Assembly: GCA_004431415.1 (NCBI GenBank)
Contig: QPMI01000638.1
Coordinates: 124,001-188,000 of the forward strand
From: Cyanophora paradoxa
Taxonomy: Eukaryota > Glaucocystophyceae > Cyanophorales > Cyanophoraceae
Length of the DNA stretch: 64,000 nt
Direction of reading: 5' to 3'
The notes below the pieces were generated by a model, which searched no databases, was not told where the DNA came from, and saw only the letters and a list, made by a program, of their open reading frames with translations. The translations under genes and the position numbers were made by a program. This document shows positions 10,893 through 22,276 of this stretch, piece after piece. Positions within the stretch are counted from its first letter, which is position 1. The number at the start of each line of letters is the position of its first letter.

Positions 10893-13800
10893 CTACTCGA
10901 GGAGGAAGACGCCGGGCTCGACGCCGGCCGACACGCTCTCCTCGATCACCCGCAGCATCTCCCCCAGCGACCTGCGCGGGCCCCCCGTCGGCCCCCGCCC
11001 GGGGCGCGCCTCGCGGGGGCCGGCGAACCGGGCGCGGATGATCATGCTGTCGGCGCCCGACGTCTCCCAGGCCCGCCGCTGGCCCTCCACGGGCTCGTTG
11101 GCGCGCCCCGGCCCCTGCGCCGCCATCAGCCGGGCGCGCGGGGCGGGGCGGGGCGGGGCGGGCAGGGCGGGGTGGGCGGGCCGAGTAGGAGGAGGGCCCG
11201 GCGGACTTGATGGCACGGCGGATAGCCAGCTGCGCACGCTCGGGGCTCGTGAACCAGACCTGCCGGCGGGGCCCCGGTGAGGTGGGCGGAGGGCGGGGCG
11301 GGGGCCGGGGGCCGGGCCTGGCGCTGGGTCTCGGGCTGGACGAGGGCGTTGTCGCCGGTGCCGGCGCGGACGACCTGGAAGACGGGGAAGGACTCGAAGC
11401 TGCAGAAGGCCAGGTACTCCGCCTCCGAGAGCTCCCCCGCCAGCGCCCCGGGGCCCGCCGCCAGCGCCCGCGCCGCCCCGCCGCCGCCTCCGTCGGGTGC
11501 AGCTTCACCTTCACCTGCCCCTGCCTCGGCGCCGGCCCCGCGGGGGCGGGGCCGGGCGCGGCGGGCGGGACCTGGCGGCGGCGCGTGTAGAAGTCGTAGG
11601 CGGCGTCGAGGGGCACCGAGCAGACGTGCCAGTCCGCCACCCGCAGGCCCTGCGCCCCGTCAGCTGCCGCCCCGCCCCCGCGCGGCGCGGGGCGGCGCCG
11701 GCGGGCCCGCTCGTTGAAGAAGGCGTCGACGTCGCGGCGGGCGAGGAAGAAGCGCGACGTCGGCTCCGGCGGCGGCGCCCGCCCCGCGTCGCCGGCAGCG
11801 ACTCGGCCGCCCAGCTGCCGCCCACGTCACGTCGGCCGGCCCCGCGGCGCGCCCGGCGGGGCAGGCACCCGAACTCGGGGCCTCGTACACGGTGCGGTCC
11901 TTGGCGCTCTCCACGTAGTACACCGTGATCCCTGCCGCAGCGTCAGGCGCCGCTGCCGCGCCGCGGGGCGGGGCGCGGGGCGCACCGGAGAGGACGGGCC
12001 CTGCGGCCGCCTGCACGAGCTCTCGCCTCCGCTCCCGCAGGCGCTTGTTGACGCGCTCCTCCGCCGCCCGCCGCTGCCGCCCGTCACGCCGGCACCGGCG
12101 GCGGCGCGGCGGGCGCGGCGGGGCGGCACCTGCTCGAGCCAGGTGCCGAAGACGCGGGGCCCGTCGGCGCCGACGTTGGCGATCTCGGCGCGGGGCAGGC
12201 GGTAGGCCCGCATGAAGCCGGAGAACTGCTGCAGGAGGGCGCCCTTCACCGGCGGCAGCCCAAAGTACGACCTGCCCCGCCGCGTGAGCGCCCCGGGCGC
12301 CAGCCAGCGGCGACGCGCGCACCGCGGGTCGACGGGCAGGGGCCCGCAGGCGGCCGGCGGCGTCTCCGACGAGGCTTCACCCTCCGCGGGGGTGGGGGAG
12401 GAGGGGGCGGGGCGGGAGGAGCCCCAGAGCCGGCGGATGCCCTCGAGGTGGGCGGCGCCGACGACGGCGACCTGCGGGGGTAAGGGGGCGCGGGGCGCGG
12501 GGGGCGGGCGGGGGCGGACGACGGTGGAGTGGCGGCGGAGGTCGGGGCAGTCGCGGAGGGCCCAGGCCATGACCTCGTCCCGCTCCGCGATCACCACCCG
12601 CGCCACCACCTTCCAGCGGTACTCCTCGATGCGGCCGTAGCAGTACGCGAGGTTCGCCACAACGTTCTCCATCGAGGGCGCCGAGATCACCGACTGCGCC
12701 GCGCCCCCCGCTCGCCCGAGCGGCGCGGCGCGGCAGGCCGGGGGGCGGGCGCGCCTTGGCGGCGGTGAGGGTGTAGAAGAGGAGGAAGGTCGGCACGGAG
12801 CCGCTCCGCAGGAGCCCCGCCACGAGGAAGCCCGAGAGCGTGAGCGCCTGCCGCCCCGCTCGGCCCCCGGCGCCCCGCCCGCGCGCCTCGCAGCGCACCA
12901 GGAACTTGCGCGCGGTGTGCTCCAGCCGGCGCAGGCGGTCGGCTTCGCGGCCCTCCTCCCCCGCCAGCTCCTTCCGCAGCTGCGTGATCTGCCCCCGGCC
13001 TTCAGCGCCGGCCCGGCGTCGGGCGGCGGCCGGGACGCGCCTCGTAGGGCCGGTCGATGAGGACGACCTGCGCCCCGACGCGCGCGGCGGCCTCTCCGAC
13101 CTGCTGCAGCGTGAGCGGCGCCCTCCGCGCGGCCCTGGAGGACCCACCGCCAGCGCCTCGACGCCCTCCTGGAAGCCGTTCCGCTCGTGTTGGCGCCAGA
13201 ACTCGATTTGTTGGATCACCATTTGGTCCGCGCTCTGCGCCCCCGTCTGCCCGCGGCGGGCGCGCGTGCAGGCGCGGAAGCGCACGTCGATGAGGTACCA
13301 GCCGAGGGCGAGCCGCTCGCGTTGCTTCTTGCGCACGAGCTGCGCTGGGTCAGGGCGGAGAGGCGGGGGTTACGTCGGGCGGGCCTCCTTCGCGAGGGAG
13401 CGCCAGTTCTTCGCCGCGTCTGCCGACTCCTCTAGGGCCGCCCACCGAGTAGGGCATAGCTCTGTCGCCACTGCCTCCGGCCGCACCTCCATTATCAGCT
13501 GCGGCGGATCAGCGCGGCGCCTTCCGCCACCTCGGCTTAAGCGAGTCGCACCCGCCGGGCTTCCTCGGCCGACTCGTGGGATATGTGCATCGATCCGAGC
13601 AGGAACACGCGTCGATCGCCTTCCTGCACGTGTTCTGTCAGTACGCTGAGCGACGAGCGCAGATGCGTATGCACGTACTGTGAGAAGGAGCAGGCGGCCG
13701 GCGCGCACGGCCTGGTCAAGGGGTTCCGAAAGGCCCGTCGGCCATGTCACGTCGGTTTCTCGGATCTCAGCTGCAGGCAGCTCGGCGCTCACAGGCGTCG

Positions 13801-14081
13801 CTTCCTTTGGAGTGCTGGGCGCCGCAGGGGATTCCGGGGCCGGCTCTTGTTCGGGCAAGTCGGCTGCGCCGCTTATGCTGCCCCCGCTGCTGCTCTGGGA
13901 TATTGCTGTTGATGTCGACTGTGCGCGAGCAGGGCACACGTGCAGATCACGGTCAGGCCGGTGAAGCCGGCCAGTCAACGCGCGATCTGCGCAGGCGGAA
14001 CTCAGCCAGGGCGCGGCCGCGCGGGCGCCGCACTGCGCACCTGCCAAGGAACCGCCAAAGAACGACCGTATCCTTCTCCAT
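10893..14081 (-). CDS. TraB-domain protein with long C-terminal extension
   Basis: TraB/PrgY-family proteins occur in bacteria, plants and animals; some eukaryotic members are organelle membrane proteins, and their biochemistry is poorly known. The family's opening motif is visible as RRVFLLGSMHISHESAEEAR (13555-13615), joined across a clear GT-AG intron to LIMEVRPEAVATELCP. Later exons give IQQIEFWRQHERNGFQEG, a hydrophobic stretch near 12770-12840, ARVVIAERDEVMAWAL and the closing VAVVGAAHLEGIRRLW. The frame then runs on without a stop into FSGFMRAYRLPRAEI and further exons (VYYVESAKDRTVYEAP, FFLARRDVDAFF, FCSFESFPVFQVVR, VWFTSPERAQLAIRRA) to a TAG at 10893. That tail faintly recalls the two-repeat layout of Tic22 import proteins, which is speculation. 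The proposed ATG at 14081 and N-terminal exons are uncertain. One join near 11480 needs a frame change. Introns are C-rich on the sense strand. Confidence 0.72.
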
Positions 14082-15052
14082 GAAGAAGCAGCAGCGTGAG
14101 CCCCGGGAGCCCCGGGCACTCGACGACCGGCCGACTGCGGGCGCCGCGCAGCCCAGGGACGGCTCGAGGACACATGATCAATGGTCAACAGCGGGATGGC
14201 AAAGCTCAGTGCGTGCCCGGGAGCCGCTTCCAAGCTCCCGCGGGTGGGCGGTCGGGCCGGGGTCGTTGGACGATGCCCGCTAGGGCCGGCTGCACCGTCG
14301 TGCTCCGGCTGGTGAGCGGCGGCCACGATCCGGGCCCGGCGGGCCATCGTGCACGGGTACGTGGATATTAGGTCCAGGGGGCTATAGCTTGTTCGTACAC
14401 GCCGTGGGCACGCGCGCGCAGCTGCATGCGCAGGCCCAGGACTTTTGCAATATGAATTGAACAGCGCTAGCTATAGCCAGCCGGCGCCCCATGGCCATGC
14501 ATGGCGCACAGCGGCATGCGCATGGCCAGTACTATATATAGATATATATACGTGTACGTGCTATGAAATTAGCTATAGGCCTAGCGCTAGCTACATGCAT
14601 AGCTGCCATATATATCGTGCATATCATAGTGAACATACAAAGCACAAAACTGCCATTTCACGGGGGAAACGTGAAGCATTACTACAAGCCCCCGAACAGT
14701 CTCCCCCACCCCGTCCGACCATACCCCGGGCCCGTTACTGGATATATTTGACGATATACCATGATATTTGTTTCACTTTCTTGATGGCAAGACTTTCTTA
14801 CAGACTTGGGACGCCACATGAGCCCGCAAGTGCGAGGAGTTCGCTAGAATTTCATACTCCTGCACTTGCTTCAATGTGTGCCGCGAGATTACCCTGTGCG
14901 CGCGTGGAACAGACCTTTACTCTGGAGGAGACTGCCTCCGAGTACGCCGTATCGTGAAGCGTTGCGGACTTCAGAGTAGCGTTGTCATCAAGAAGTCGCG
15001 ACACATCGTCGAGCAGGCCACAAACGCGCCGGCGGTCGGCTGTGGCGCGCAC
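14082..15052. repeat. spacer with an inverted dispersed repeat
   Basis: No convincing gene. Palindromic TA and AGCT runs occupy 14460-14620. The stretch 14573-14665 (from gaaattagctatagg to aaaactgccattt) reappears as a diverged reverse complement at about 48938-49035, so it is a dispersed repeat present in both orientations. Confidence 0.6.
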
Positions 15053-15700
15053 TCAGATGTTCACGCGCACGCGAACGGCGATGAAAAACGAACCGAGCGC
15101 GACGTATTCACTGGCCAACGCTCCCTGCCTGCGAGAGCACGTAATTTGCAGGAGCCGGCGCAGCACACTCACGGCGCCGGCGCACGCTTGCTGCAGCACC
15201 AAGTCGACCACACATTCCAGCTCGGCCAGCGCCCCTTCGATCTGCTGCATCGCTTCCATCGAGCCGCACTGCTTCTCTGCGCCGCAGCGATGTTGCTCTA
15301 TAGTTGTCTGGCTCTGGAACGTCTGGTCTGGGAGGACGATGGCTTAGCGAGCCACTGGCAGGGGGACCAGCCGCTTCAGGCTCGAGGCGTTTGTATGCGT
15401 TTCGAGGCGCTTTGAGGCGCCGCTTTCGTCCAACTTCGCCTAAGGGAGGGGTGCTCGAATTCGATCTTCGTCCAACTCTCGTCCAATTGATACTTTCGTC
15501 CAACTTTCGTCCAACTTCGCCGAAGGGAGGGGTGCTCGAATTCGATCCAGCCCTGAAAGCCGTGCGAAAGCCGGATGAGCTGCATAGACAGTGCGCACAC
15601 GGTGTACGCGCAGAGAATGCTGGTCGCGTCGGGGGACCCGCATGGGGCTCACACGCCCTCGGCTCTGGCCTCGCACGCCTTCCGCCTCGCAGCTAGCTGC
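15053..15700 (-). CDS. possible coiled-coil protein gene (partial model)
   Basis: Not recognised. A minus-strand exon near 15180-15330 reads SQTTIEQHRCGAEKQCGSME, then AMQQIEGALAELECVVDLVL and QQACAGA, and ends at a gtgagt donor; a downstream exon runs to a TGA at 15053. An upstream exon near 15660-15720 (FPALQLAARRKACEARAEG) and a small one near 15565-15590 look compatible. A tandem repeat (15424-15548) sits where an intron would be. The order and phase of exons are not proven, and the 5' end collides with the possible 5' region of the FAM76 gene on the other strand. Confidence 0.3.
15424..15548. repeat. tandem repeat with shared 40-bp core, two copies
   Basis: The core caacttcgcctaagggaggg and its continuation ggtgctcgaattcgat occurs at about 15430-15466 and again at about 15511-15546, joined by repeats of tttcgtccaactttcgtc. 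It is AT-richer than its surroundings and not obviously coding. Confidence 0.75.
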
Positions 15701-15851
15701 AGCGCTGGGAAGCCTTCCCTGCTTGACGTGGCAGACGAGCTTCCAGGAACGAGCCCGGATCCAGCTCAGGCCCACGCGTCTCAGAGCTCTAGCAAGGACG
15801 GGCGCTCGCGTAGAAGAGACAAGGCCGGGAAGGAGAAGGAGAACTCAAAAA

Positions 15852-16735
15852 TGTGTCTCAACTGCCAGTCGCGGACGTACGACAGGTGCGGGGCGTTGGA
15901 AGCGTTGTCCGCTGTCAAATCACAACTGTCATGATCTTGCAGTGCGCTTACGAAGGAGCGGCTCTGCTCGAGTTGCCTGAAGATTTTGCCCCGAAAATTT
16001 TGTACATATTGCGAGCTCGACTTTCACCAAATTCATAGTGAGGCGTCACCTGTGTGCGGCCCGTGCAAGGACCTTCTACAACAGCATGGCACTCCAAAGG
16101 AATGCCATACCTGTGGTGTGAAGGCTGCTTTCGATGCACCGAACTGCCGTTCGTGTTCCACATACCAGAAGCGGTGAGATTTGTCTGGTCTCTTCCTCAA
16201 TACGCGATTGACTTTTCTTGCTAAAGCTATGGAGCACCTGTGCCCTGTGAGTCGTGCCACAAGCTCTGTGCATTCCAGAAGGGCATCGAGTCAAGAAAGA
16301 AGGTTTGACCGGCTCCAGTGTTTTCATGTTTATCTCCGACTGTGTGTGCAGGTCGGGGGGAAGCAGGTGAGCAAGACAACCACTGAAGGTCCCAGTAGCA
16401 TCAGGCTGATCGCGGCTACCAGCTGTGCCTGCTCTGTACTCGAAAATGCAAACTCCTCCAGAAGGTATATCCGCTTTCGCCTTATGCAAAGATCGCTTGA
16501 TGAGTATTGGTAGGGCGACTCTGGATCAGGTACAGGGGAAGGAGAACAAAAGAAGCGCAAGGTAGACAGGGCTGTGAATTCCCTCGAGTACCTGTGGAAA
16601 GGAAGGGCCGAGGCTGCAGAAGAAGAATGCAGACAGCTGCGAGCTCAGCTAGACGCGCTCAAGGCGGAGCGAGACCAGCTGGAGGAGCGCCTCCATGCTG
16701 CCCTCGCGATCGCACGAGATACCTCAATCAGATAG
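15852..16735 (+). CDS. FAM76: FAM76-family protein, Cys-rich zinc-binding type
   Basis: FAM76 proteins are conserved in animals and many protists; they are nuclear, with paired Cys motifs that probably bind zinc and a C-terminal coiled coil. The exons reproduce that layout: MCLNCQSRTYD, then ERLCSSCLKILPRKFCTYCE, CGPCKDLLQQHGTPKECHTC, a CRSC motif, YGAPVPCESCHKLCAFQKG, VGGKQ and YQLCLLCTRKCKLLQK. The last exon has basic residues (KKRK) then a coiled coil, SLEYLWKGRAEAAEEECRQL to the TAG at 16735. Introns are roughly 35-80 nt with GT-AG ends. I chose the ATG at 15852 because it opens directly into the first CxxC; an in-frame upstream region (from about 15575, rich in S, R and K) could extend it. 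The last exon and about 290 bp after it are duplicated at 19706-20153. Confidence 0.82.
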
Positions 16736-17028
16736 TGGACTTGCACACTTGTAGCCCGGACTTGCGTTTTTAGTATGTGTCCGAATGCTGAAACCCTTCT
16801 ATAATTAGAAAATGCAAGGAGAGGCGAGCGAGGCGGGGCGTTCCTAGCCTGGAACGTGTCCTTAGCCCGGACTTGCCTTATAAGTACGTGTCCAAATGCG
16901 CATGCTCACCTCTAACCCCTATTCCCATAGAGGGACGTTACTGCATTTGGACGACACATTAGATGTGCACAGATGTACTGAGGTGCACTAGACCTAGCGG
17001 CGCTTTTCTCCGCGGCTGGTTGTGGCTC
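16577..17028 (+). repeat. duplicated block, copy 1 (FAM76 last exon and downstream)
   Basis: About 450 bp from the FAM76 terminal exon through its 3' flank (gattccctcgag-like start to cgcggctggttgt) is almost identical to 19706-20153. I found one base difference (ttgccttataag here, ttgcgttataag there). The flank contains the dispersed motif ttgtagcccggacttgcg and a related second copy. Confidence 0.93.
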
Positions 17029-19410
17029 CTAGCGGAGCAGGAGTGGCCTTGGGTCTTGGGGCTTCAAGGCGTGAGGGTGGCAGCTCTTTGTTTTTAAACG
17101 GGGGCCGGCGCCCGCAACCGCATGCGGTTACGGGGGAGGGGGGAGGAGAAACAGGGGGTCCACTAGGCAAGGGTACACACTCAAGTGAGAGGGTACAGAA
17201 TTGTGCCGCAAGGGTACAGATATCGATGCGGGGCCCAATCGGCCGCAATTGTACCGAGTACAGGCCCCGAGGGGCGCATTGGTCGTCTCAGCTGAATGAA
17301 AACGACTTTCGGCGCTTTTTGCCAAATTGGAGGTGGTTAATAATTATCTATGAATCATTTGAATGTAATTCGCAGTAATAAGGCTCTGTCTAAATTGTTT
17401 ATTTTGATAATCTTTCAACTAACGCATCAAATACTTTTAAATCCCACATCGTGGCACACTGCGACCCTGTCTCATACAAATTTGCTGGCCGGCAACGTGG
17501 CGCTCCATTAATTTGGAAACTATTTCTTAGCGAAGAATTTGGGGTACCCCCCTGGGAGCACGCCGGGAGCGTAGAGTAGGGCGCGCGGGATAGCGGCGAC
17601 CGGTGGGCCCCCGCAGAGACTCCGCAGCGTGTCCGAAAACCTCCCCAAGCCGCCACGCCTCCCAGGGAGCAAGCGTATCGGTTCTCGCATTCCGCGCGCC
17701 AGCAGTCGCTGCCGGCCTTCAGCCCTAGTCGCAGGTAGCTCAGTGTGCGATCGAACAGCCGTCCAGCCGGCCCCGCTCGCCCGATCGGGAGCGCGGCCCG
17801 ATCGGGAGCGCGGCCCTCGCGTACGCGAACTGGGCAAGGGTCGCCAACCGCGGCCACCAGGACGCTATCCCCTCGCTCTTAACTGCTCTTCATAGGCACC
17901 GATGCTCTGCGCTCCGTCGATCACGGGCTCGGGCTCACGCTTTCCACTCGGCAGCTTCGTGCACGCGGGCGCGCGCAGGCGTACGCGAGGGCGATCATCG
18001 ACACCGGGCTTCGATACCGCCAGGGAGCCGCCTGCGCTGCCCCCGCGCGCTGCCCCACCGCCCCGTGGCACAGCCGCCCTGTCCGCACTAGCTATAGCAC
18101 TTCAGCCAGATCTAGCGACCGCGGCGCCGGCCGCCGCTTAGAGACTGGAGACGTCGCTTAGGCCCTCAGCGCGCAGCCGAGTACGCCCTCATAGCTGCAC
18201 GACTGCATCGATATCGTTACTTTTAAGCCATGAATACCGCTCGCCGTCCCATGTCTGCGCATGCGACGACGTGGCCTGCCCCGACGGCGCTCGGCCTGCC
18301 CTCGCGGGGCGCTGTGCAAATGCCGTCCCGGGCGGCCCGTCGAGCGGCCAGGAAGAGACATGGCGCCTTTTAGTTTTGCTGCACTGGCAGCGTGCCTGCG
18401 CCACCGTTTCTCGCTTTTCCGCCGGCGCCGGGCCGCCATGGCGCGCGCGCGCCTCACTCTCCGCGCCCCAGGCCTCAGGTTCTTGCTCCATTGATCCACC
18501 CCGCCCCCGCCCCGCCCCGCCCCCGGCCCCTGTCGCCCGGCCCTCCCTGCCAGGCGGCGACCCGGGCTCTGGTCCACCTCCTCTCGGCCCTGCGAATGCG
18601 GCGACCCCCCCCCCTCCCCGGCATGTCCGTGGCCACGGCCGCGGCCCCCGCCCTCCTGACCCTCCCGATCCCCGCGCCCGCGGTGTGCGGCAGCGCGACC
18701 CGTGGCCGCGCCGGCGGCGGCCACGGGGTGGGCCTCCCACCTTGACGACGGCGAACACTAGCAGAGACGGCCCCTGCGGCCGGGCGTCCTCATTTCCTTT
18801 TTGTATTCGGGCCTTCCCCTCCCTTCCTCCGTTCCGTTCCGTTCCTCAGCTAGCTATAGCGCCGCTAGCAGTACCTATTATGTAGAGCCCCATCGAAGTT
18901 TTAGATGAGCACGTCGACTACAAACTCATGTACATAGCCGTAGGGACCAGCCAGTGCTTATTTTCGGTCGATGTCCCACCTCGCCTCAACGACCACTAGT
19001 CTTTCCAGACGCCGCTCTAGCATTCCGGAGACGAGCACCTGGCGCCCGTTAGGGGGCGTCAGCTCTACGTATACTCGCCGCGTGGCGGACTAGGCTCGCG
19101 GGGCGGCCCCTGGCTGCCCTGACGCACCAGCCCTCTAGAGGGCGTCCCCATGCCCCGACGGGTCCGGTCCGGCACGCTCTTGTATATGCATACCTCGTAG
19201 ATCTCCGACATCGCCTCAGTTCATGATCATGATCATCCGTGCAATCGGTTTTCCACATCGGCTTCTAGCACTACCACTTGTACATATACCTCTTCATAGT
19301 GGCCCCGCGCCCCCGCTGTCCGGGGCGGGCGCCAGTAGAGTAGCACGCCTCGGTCACGTAGATAGAGGTGTGCTTGAATAACGCAAACGACCCCGGCGGG
19401 GTCCCCTCCT
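17029..19410. other. mostly unassigned region
   Basis: I see no gene I can support. 17300-17530 is AT-rich. 18189-18758 is very GC-rich and open on both strands; the minus reading contains a Lys/Arg-rich stretch and the plus reading is Pro-rich, so it could be an exon or compositional noise. The motif tggaaactatttcttagcga occurs at about 17515 and again at about 19411, suggesting a dispersed repeat. Confidence 0.4.
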
Positions 19411-19705
19411 GGAAACTATTTCTTAGCGAATGGGGTGCGGTCTCTTGAAATTAATAATTTTCAAATTTCGACTTGGAAGGCCAATGTGATTTGCGCTTTC
19501 TATTTTTTTCCGGGAAAATGCTTTTCTGTGCTTTTCGACGTGCTGTTACTGCCCATTAGAGGCCTCTCATAGGAAAACGGGCCGCACCAACGTGCTCCCC
19601 AGGGTCAAAAATGGGGTAGTAGGTGTCTTCAAATATACGAATTTCGCTTTCTAAAATTTGTGACAAGATACCAACAGACCTAAGGGCCTCTCCTTTCCCC
19701 AAGGC
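19411..19705. repeat. dispersed repeat, right end shared with 33181-33298
   Basis: The last 110 bp (agggtcaaaaatgggg onward to ggcctctcctttccccaagg and ccga) match 33181-33298 with moderate divergence but an almost perfect final 33 bp. The match stops exactly where the copied FAM76 exon begins, so the repeat end and the duplication junction coincide. Confidence 0.7.
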
Positions 19706-20153
19706 CGATTCCCTCGAGTACCTGTGGAAAGGAAGGGCCGAGGCTGCAGAAGAAGAATGCAGACAGCTGCGAGCTCAGCTAGACGCGCTCAAGGCGGAGC
19801 GAGACCAGCTGGAGGAGCGCCTCCATGCTGCCCTCGCGATCGCACGAGATACCTCAATCAGATAGTGGACTTGCACACTTGTAGCCCGGACTTGCGTTTT
19901 TAGTATGTGTCCGAATGCTGAAACCCTTCTATAATTAGAAAATGCAAGGAGAGGCGAGCGAGGCGGGGCGTTCCTAGCCTGGAACGTGTCCTTAGCCCGG
20001 ACTTGCGTTATAAGTACGTGTCCAAATGCGCATGCTCACCTCTAACCCCTATTCCCATAGAGGGACGTTACTGCATTTGGACGACACATTAGATGTGCAC
20101 AGATGTACTGAGGTGCACTAGACCTAGCGGCGCTTTTCTCCGCGGCTGGTTGT
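19706..20153 (+). pseudogene. duplicated block, copy 2: FAM76 terminal-exon fragment
   Basis: A near-identical copy of 16577-17028. It carries only the coiled-coil exon of FAM76 with its stop codon (TAG ending 19865) and lacks every Cys-rich exon, so it cannot make FAM76. The open frame continues upstream into the adjoining repeat (ATG at 19623) and could encode a short chimeric peptide. On the minus strand its last 65 bp supply the C-terminal codons and stop of the EF-hand gene. Confidence 0.85.
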
Positions 20154-22011
20154 CCTCATGCCACCGCCTGATGTCTATCATCTCTTGATAGCGCCTTTGG
20201 TGATTTCGCAAAAGCGAAACTCGCTTGGCGATTTTTTCCTTATTCTTGAGGGTCTCGGCTTCGTACGCTTGCAAAACTTCTGCTTCTCCTCGACGGGTTC
20301 TGCCACGTTCAGACATCTGCAGCAGGTCGCAGGTCTGAGGGCTCGCTGTGGCCAGCCCAAGCCAAACCCACTCGAATATGTAAGTCTCTTACCGGAGCTG
20401 GAGTGGACTGTGCAAGTGGGGATAAAGACCAAGGTGATGTATCGTCCACAAGAAGACGAGGCGTCTTTCCGAATCCTGTGGCCAGATCAGCAGCAATGAT
20501 GCAATCGAATTCAAACGAACTCGTAGAGACAGTGAAGCCCGAGTTCCACGTTTCGTCAAAAACAGTAGACTGGGATTGCTGGGACGACTGCCGCAAGGCG
20601 AGAAGCGCCTCTGCCTCAACCCTTCCAGCACGGTAATCAGGAGGCAGGTGATGCCGCAGTGCCGGAACGACCTGCCGTACTGTTCATTATATGATTTGTG
20701 CGGGAGCCGGACTGACATGCTCACTATTCGATTTGTGCAGGAGCCATCCGCCTGGCGGATGATGTTGATGAAGTCCTCATATTCTACAATGCCTCTGCCG
20801 GCACTCGCCTCTTCAACTAGTTTTTCAGCCTCCGAAGACGAGATCTGCGCCACGTCTTCCACTGCCTTTTGAAGTACTTGGGCATCGACGACACGCGTCT
20901 TTCGGAAGACGTTTCGAAACCAGGGATGTGCGAGGAGAACTGCTTCTCGGGCCTTTTCCCGCTGCGCATCATAGTTACAGGGAGGGACAGGCAGGAGTGA
21001 CAGGCAGTAGTACAGAAGAAACACCTGATGAGAGAGAGCTGCCTCCGAAGCTCGAGGATCGACTTTGGGACCTGCGGTCCATCTGCGACGTTCAGGGACG
21101 GAGTGGGTCTGGCCCTCAGGGGCCTAGGTCTGGAATCAAATCGAAGTCTCACTTGATTTCATAGTCTGCTTGGGAGAGGGCGCGTTCTGGAATCCTTCGC
21201 TTGGCCAAGTGGTCTCGGTCGAACGATTCGCGGTACGCTGCTAGTCTCAATGCGCTGTCATCCAACAGGAATCCACCGCTGCCCATCCATCCAAATGTTC
21301 GTTGAAAATGCTCGTAGTCAATCTGCAACATTTCAATGCTCAAGCTTGCAGACAGGATTTACGCATTTGCTCACCCCCTCTTTGGACTCGCACAACCTCT
21401 CTAATTCTCGAGTTGCTTCGTCGCTCAGTCGAAGGTACGCCTTGTTTCTTAACACCATTTTTATTTCATCGCCAGTTACTCTCCCATTCCGGTCCAAATC
21501 GAATTCGAGAAACAGCTGCTTTTCAGTGAGAGCGTTCAATCATTCTGGGGCTGATTTCGGGCACCTCGTGGGCGTGATTTCTTGTCTTCCTTTGCAGCAT
21601 GAGATCGCCTAGAAGTCGAATGACTCGCCGGGCCTCGGCCTGCCGGTCGATGTGCTCTCGTCCCTCTGACGCTGGGGACGCGGGGGTATCTGGGGGCGGC
21701 GGGGCATCTGAGGGCGCGTCTGCTGGTGCTGCAGGGTCTTCGAGCCGCGCGTGGCGCGATCTGGCGCGCTCGGCGGGCGGCGCGGTCGCGGGCGGCCGCG
21801 GCTGGCGGTCCGTCGCAGCGCCGCCGATCCTGTGCGCTTGAGGCCCGAGGTGCGCCCGCTCTGTCGCGGCGCGAGCTCGGTACATCTCGGCGGTAGTGTT
21901 CCGAGGAATAGCCAATCGAGGGATTGTCAGGGGCAACCCGGGCTGCTGCGTGCTGGCCCGCGCTTCGGAGCTGTAGCTACCCGCGGTCGCCGGCGGCCTC
22001 TGGCGGCGCAT
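20089..22011 (-). CDS. EF-hand protein, otherwise unrecognised
   Basis: One canonical EF-hand loop is clear, DLDRNGRVTGDE near 21465-21500, with D, D, N and E at the calcium-binding positions. Weaker EF-hand-like helices follow at IDYEHFQRTFGWM and at GIVEYEDFINIIRQ. Other exons read REHIDRQAEARRVIRLLGDL, REKAREAVLLAHPWFRNVFR and FDETWNSGFTVSTSSFEFDC, then a basic coiled C-terminus (SERGRTRRGEAEVLQAYEAE). Exon joins are phase-consistent, for example a 49-nt intron ending ctgaaaagcag just before the EF-hand. The ATG at 22011 (MRRQRPP) is the first in frame. The N-terminal Pro/Ala-rich exon contains 73 bp identical to 45678-45750. The last 20 or so codons and the TAA at 20089 lie inside the block duplicated from FAM76. 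Function unknown; calcium sensing is inferred from the loop. Confidence 0.72.
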
Positions 22012-22276
22012 TCTCGCTATCCAAGCCGGTCGAAAATATGTAGCCAACCACGTCCGCTGCGGTACCAGTGTCCAGGCTATCCAGGCGCCAGAGCGTTCTA
22101 TTTACGGAGCGCGCTTTAGAGCCTCGCCATGCGATGTGCAAGGATGAAAGTGAACTGGTTCGCTGCGTACGCGCGATCCCGTGGCGTTAAGACAGGCGAG
22201 CAGCCTCGGAGCAGGTTGGGGGGGGGGTATGTTTTTGTTTTCGGCTAAGACAAGTGATGAACGCTAGCGGATAGAC
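22012..22276. promoter_or_regulatory. divergent intergenic region
   Basis: Separates the EF-hand gene start (minus) from the start at 22277 (plus). It contains a run of nine G near 22218. A promoter role is inferred from layout alone. Confidence 0.35.

Noticed and set aside
18189-18758. Protein gene on either strand
   Set aside because: GC-driven open frames on both strands with no motif, splice pattern or family resemblance to favour one.
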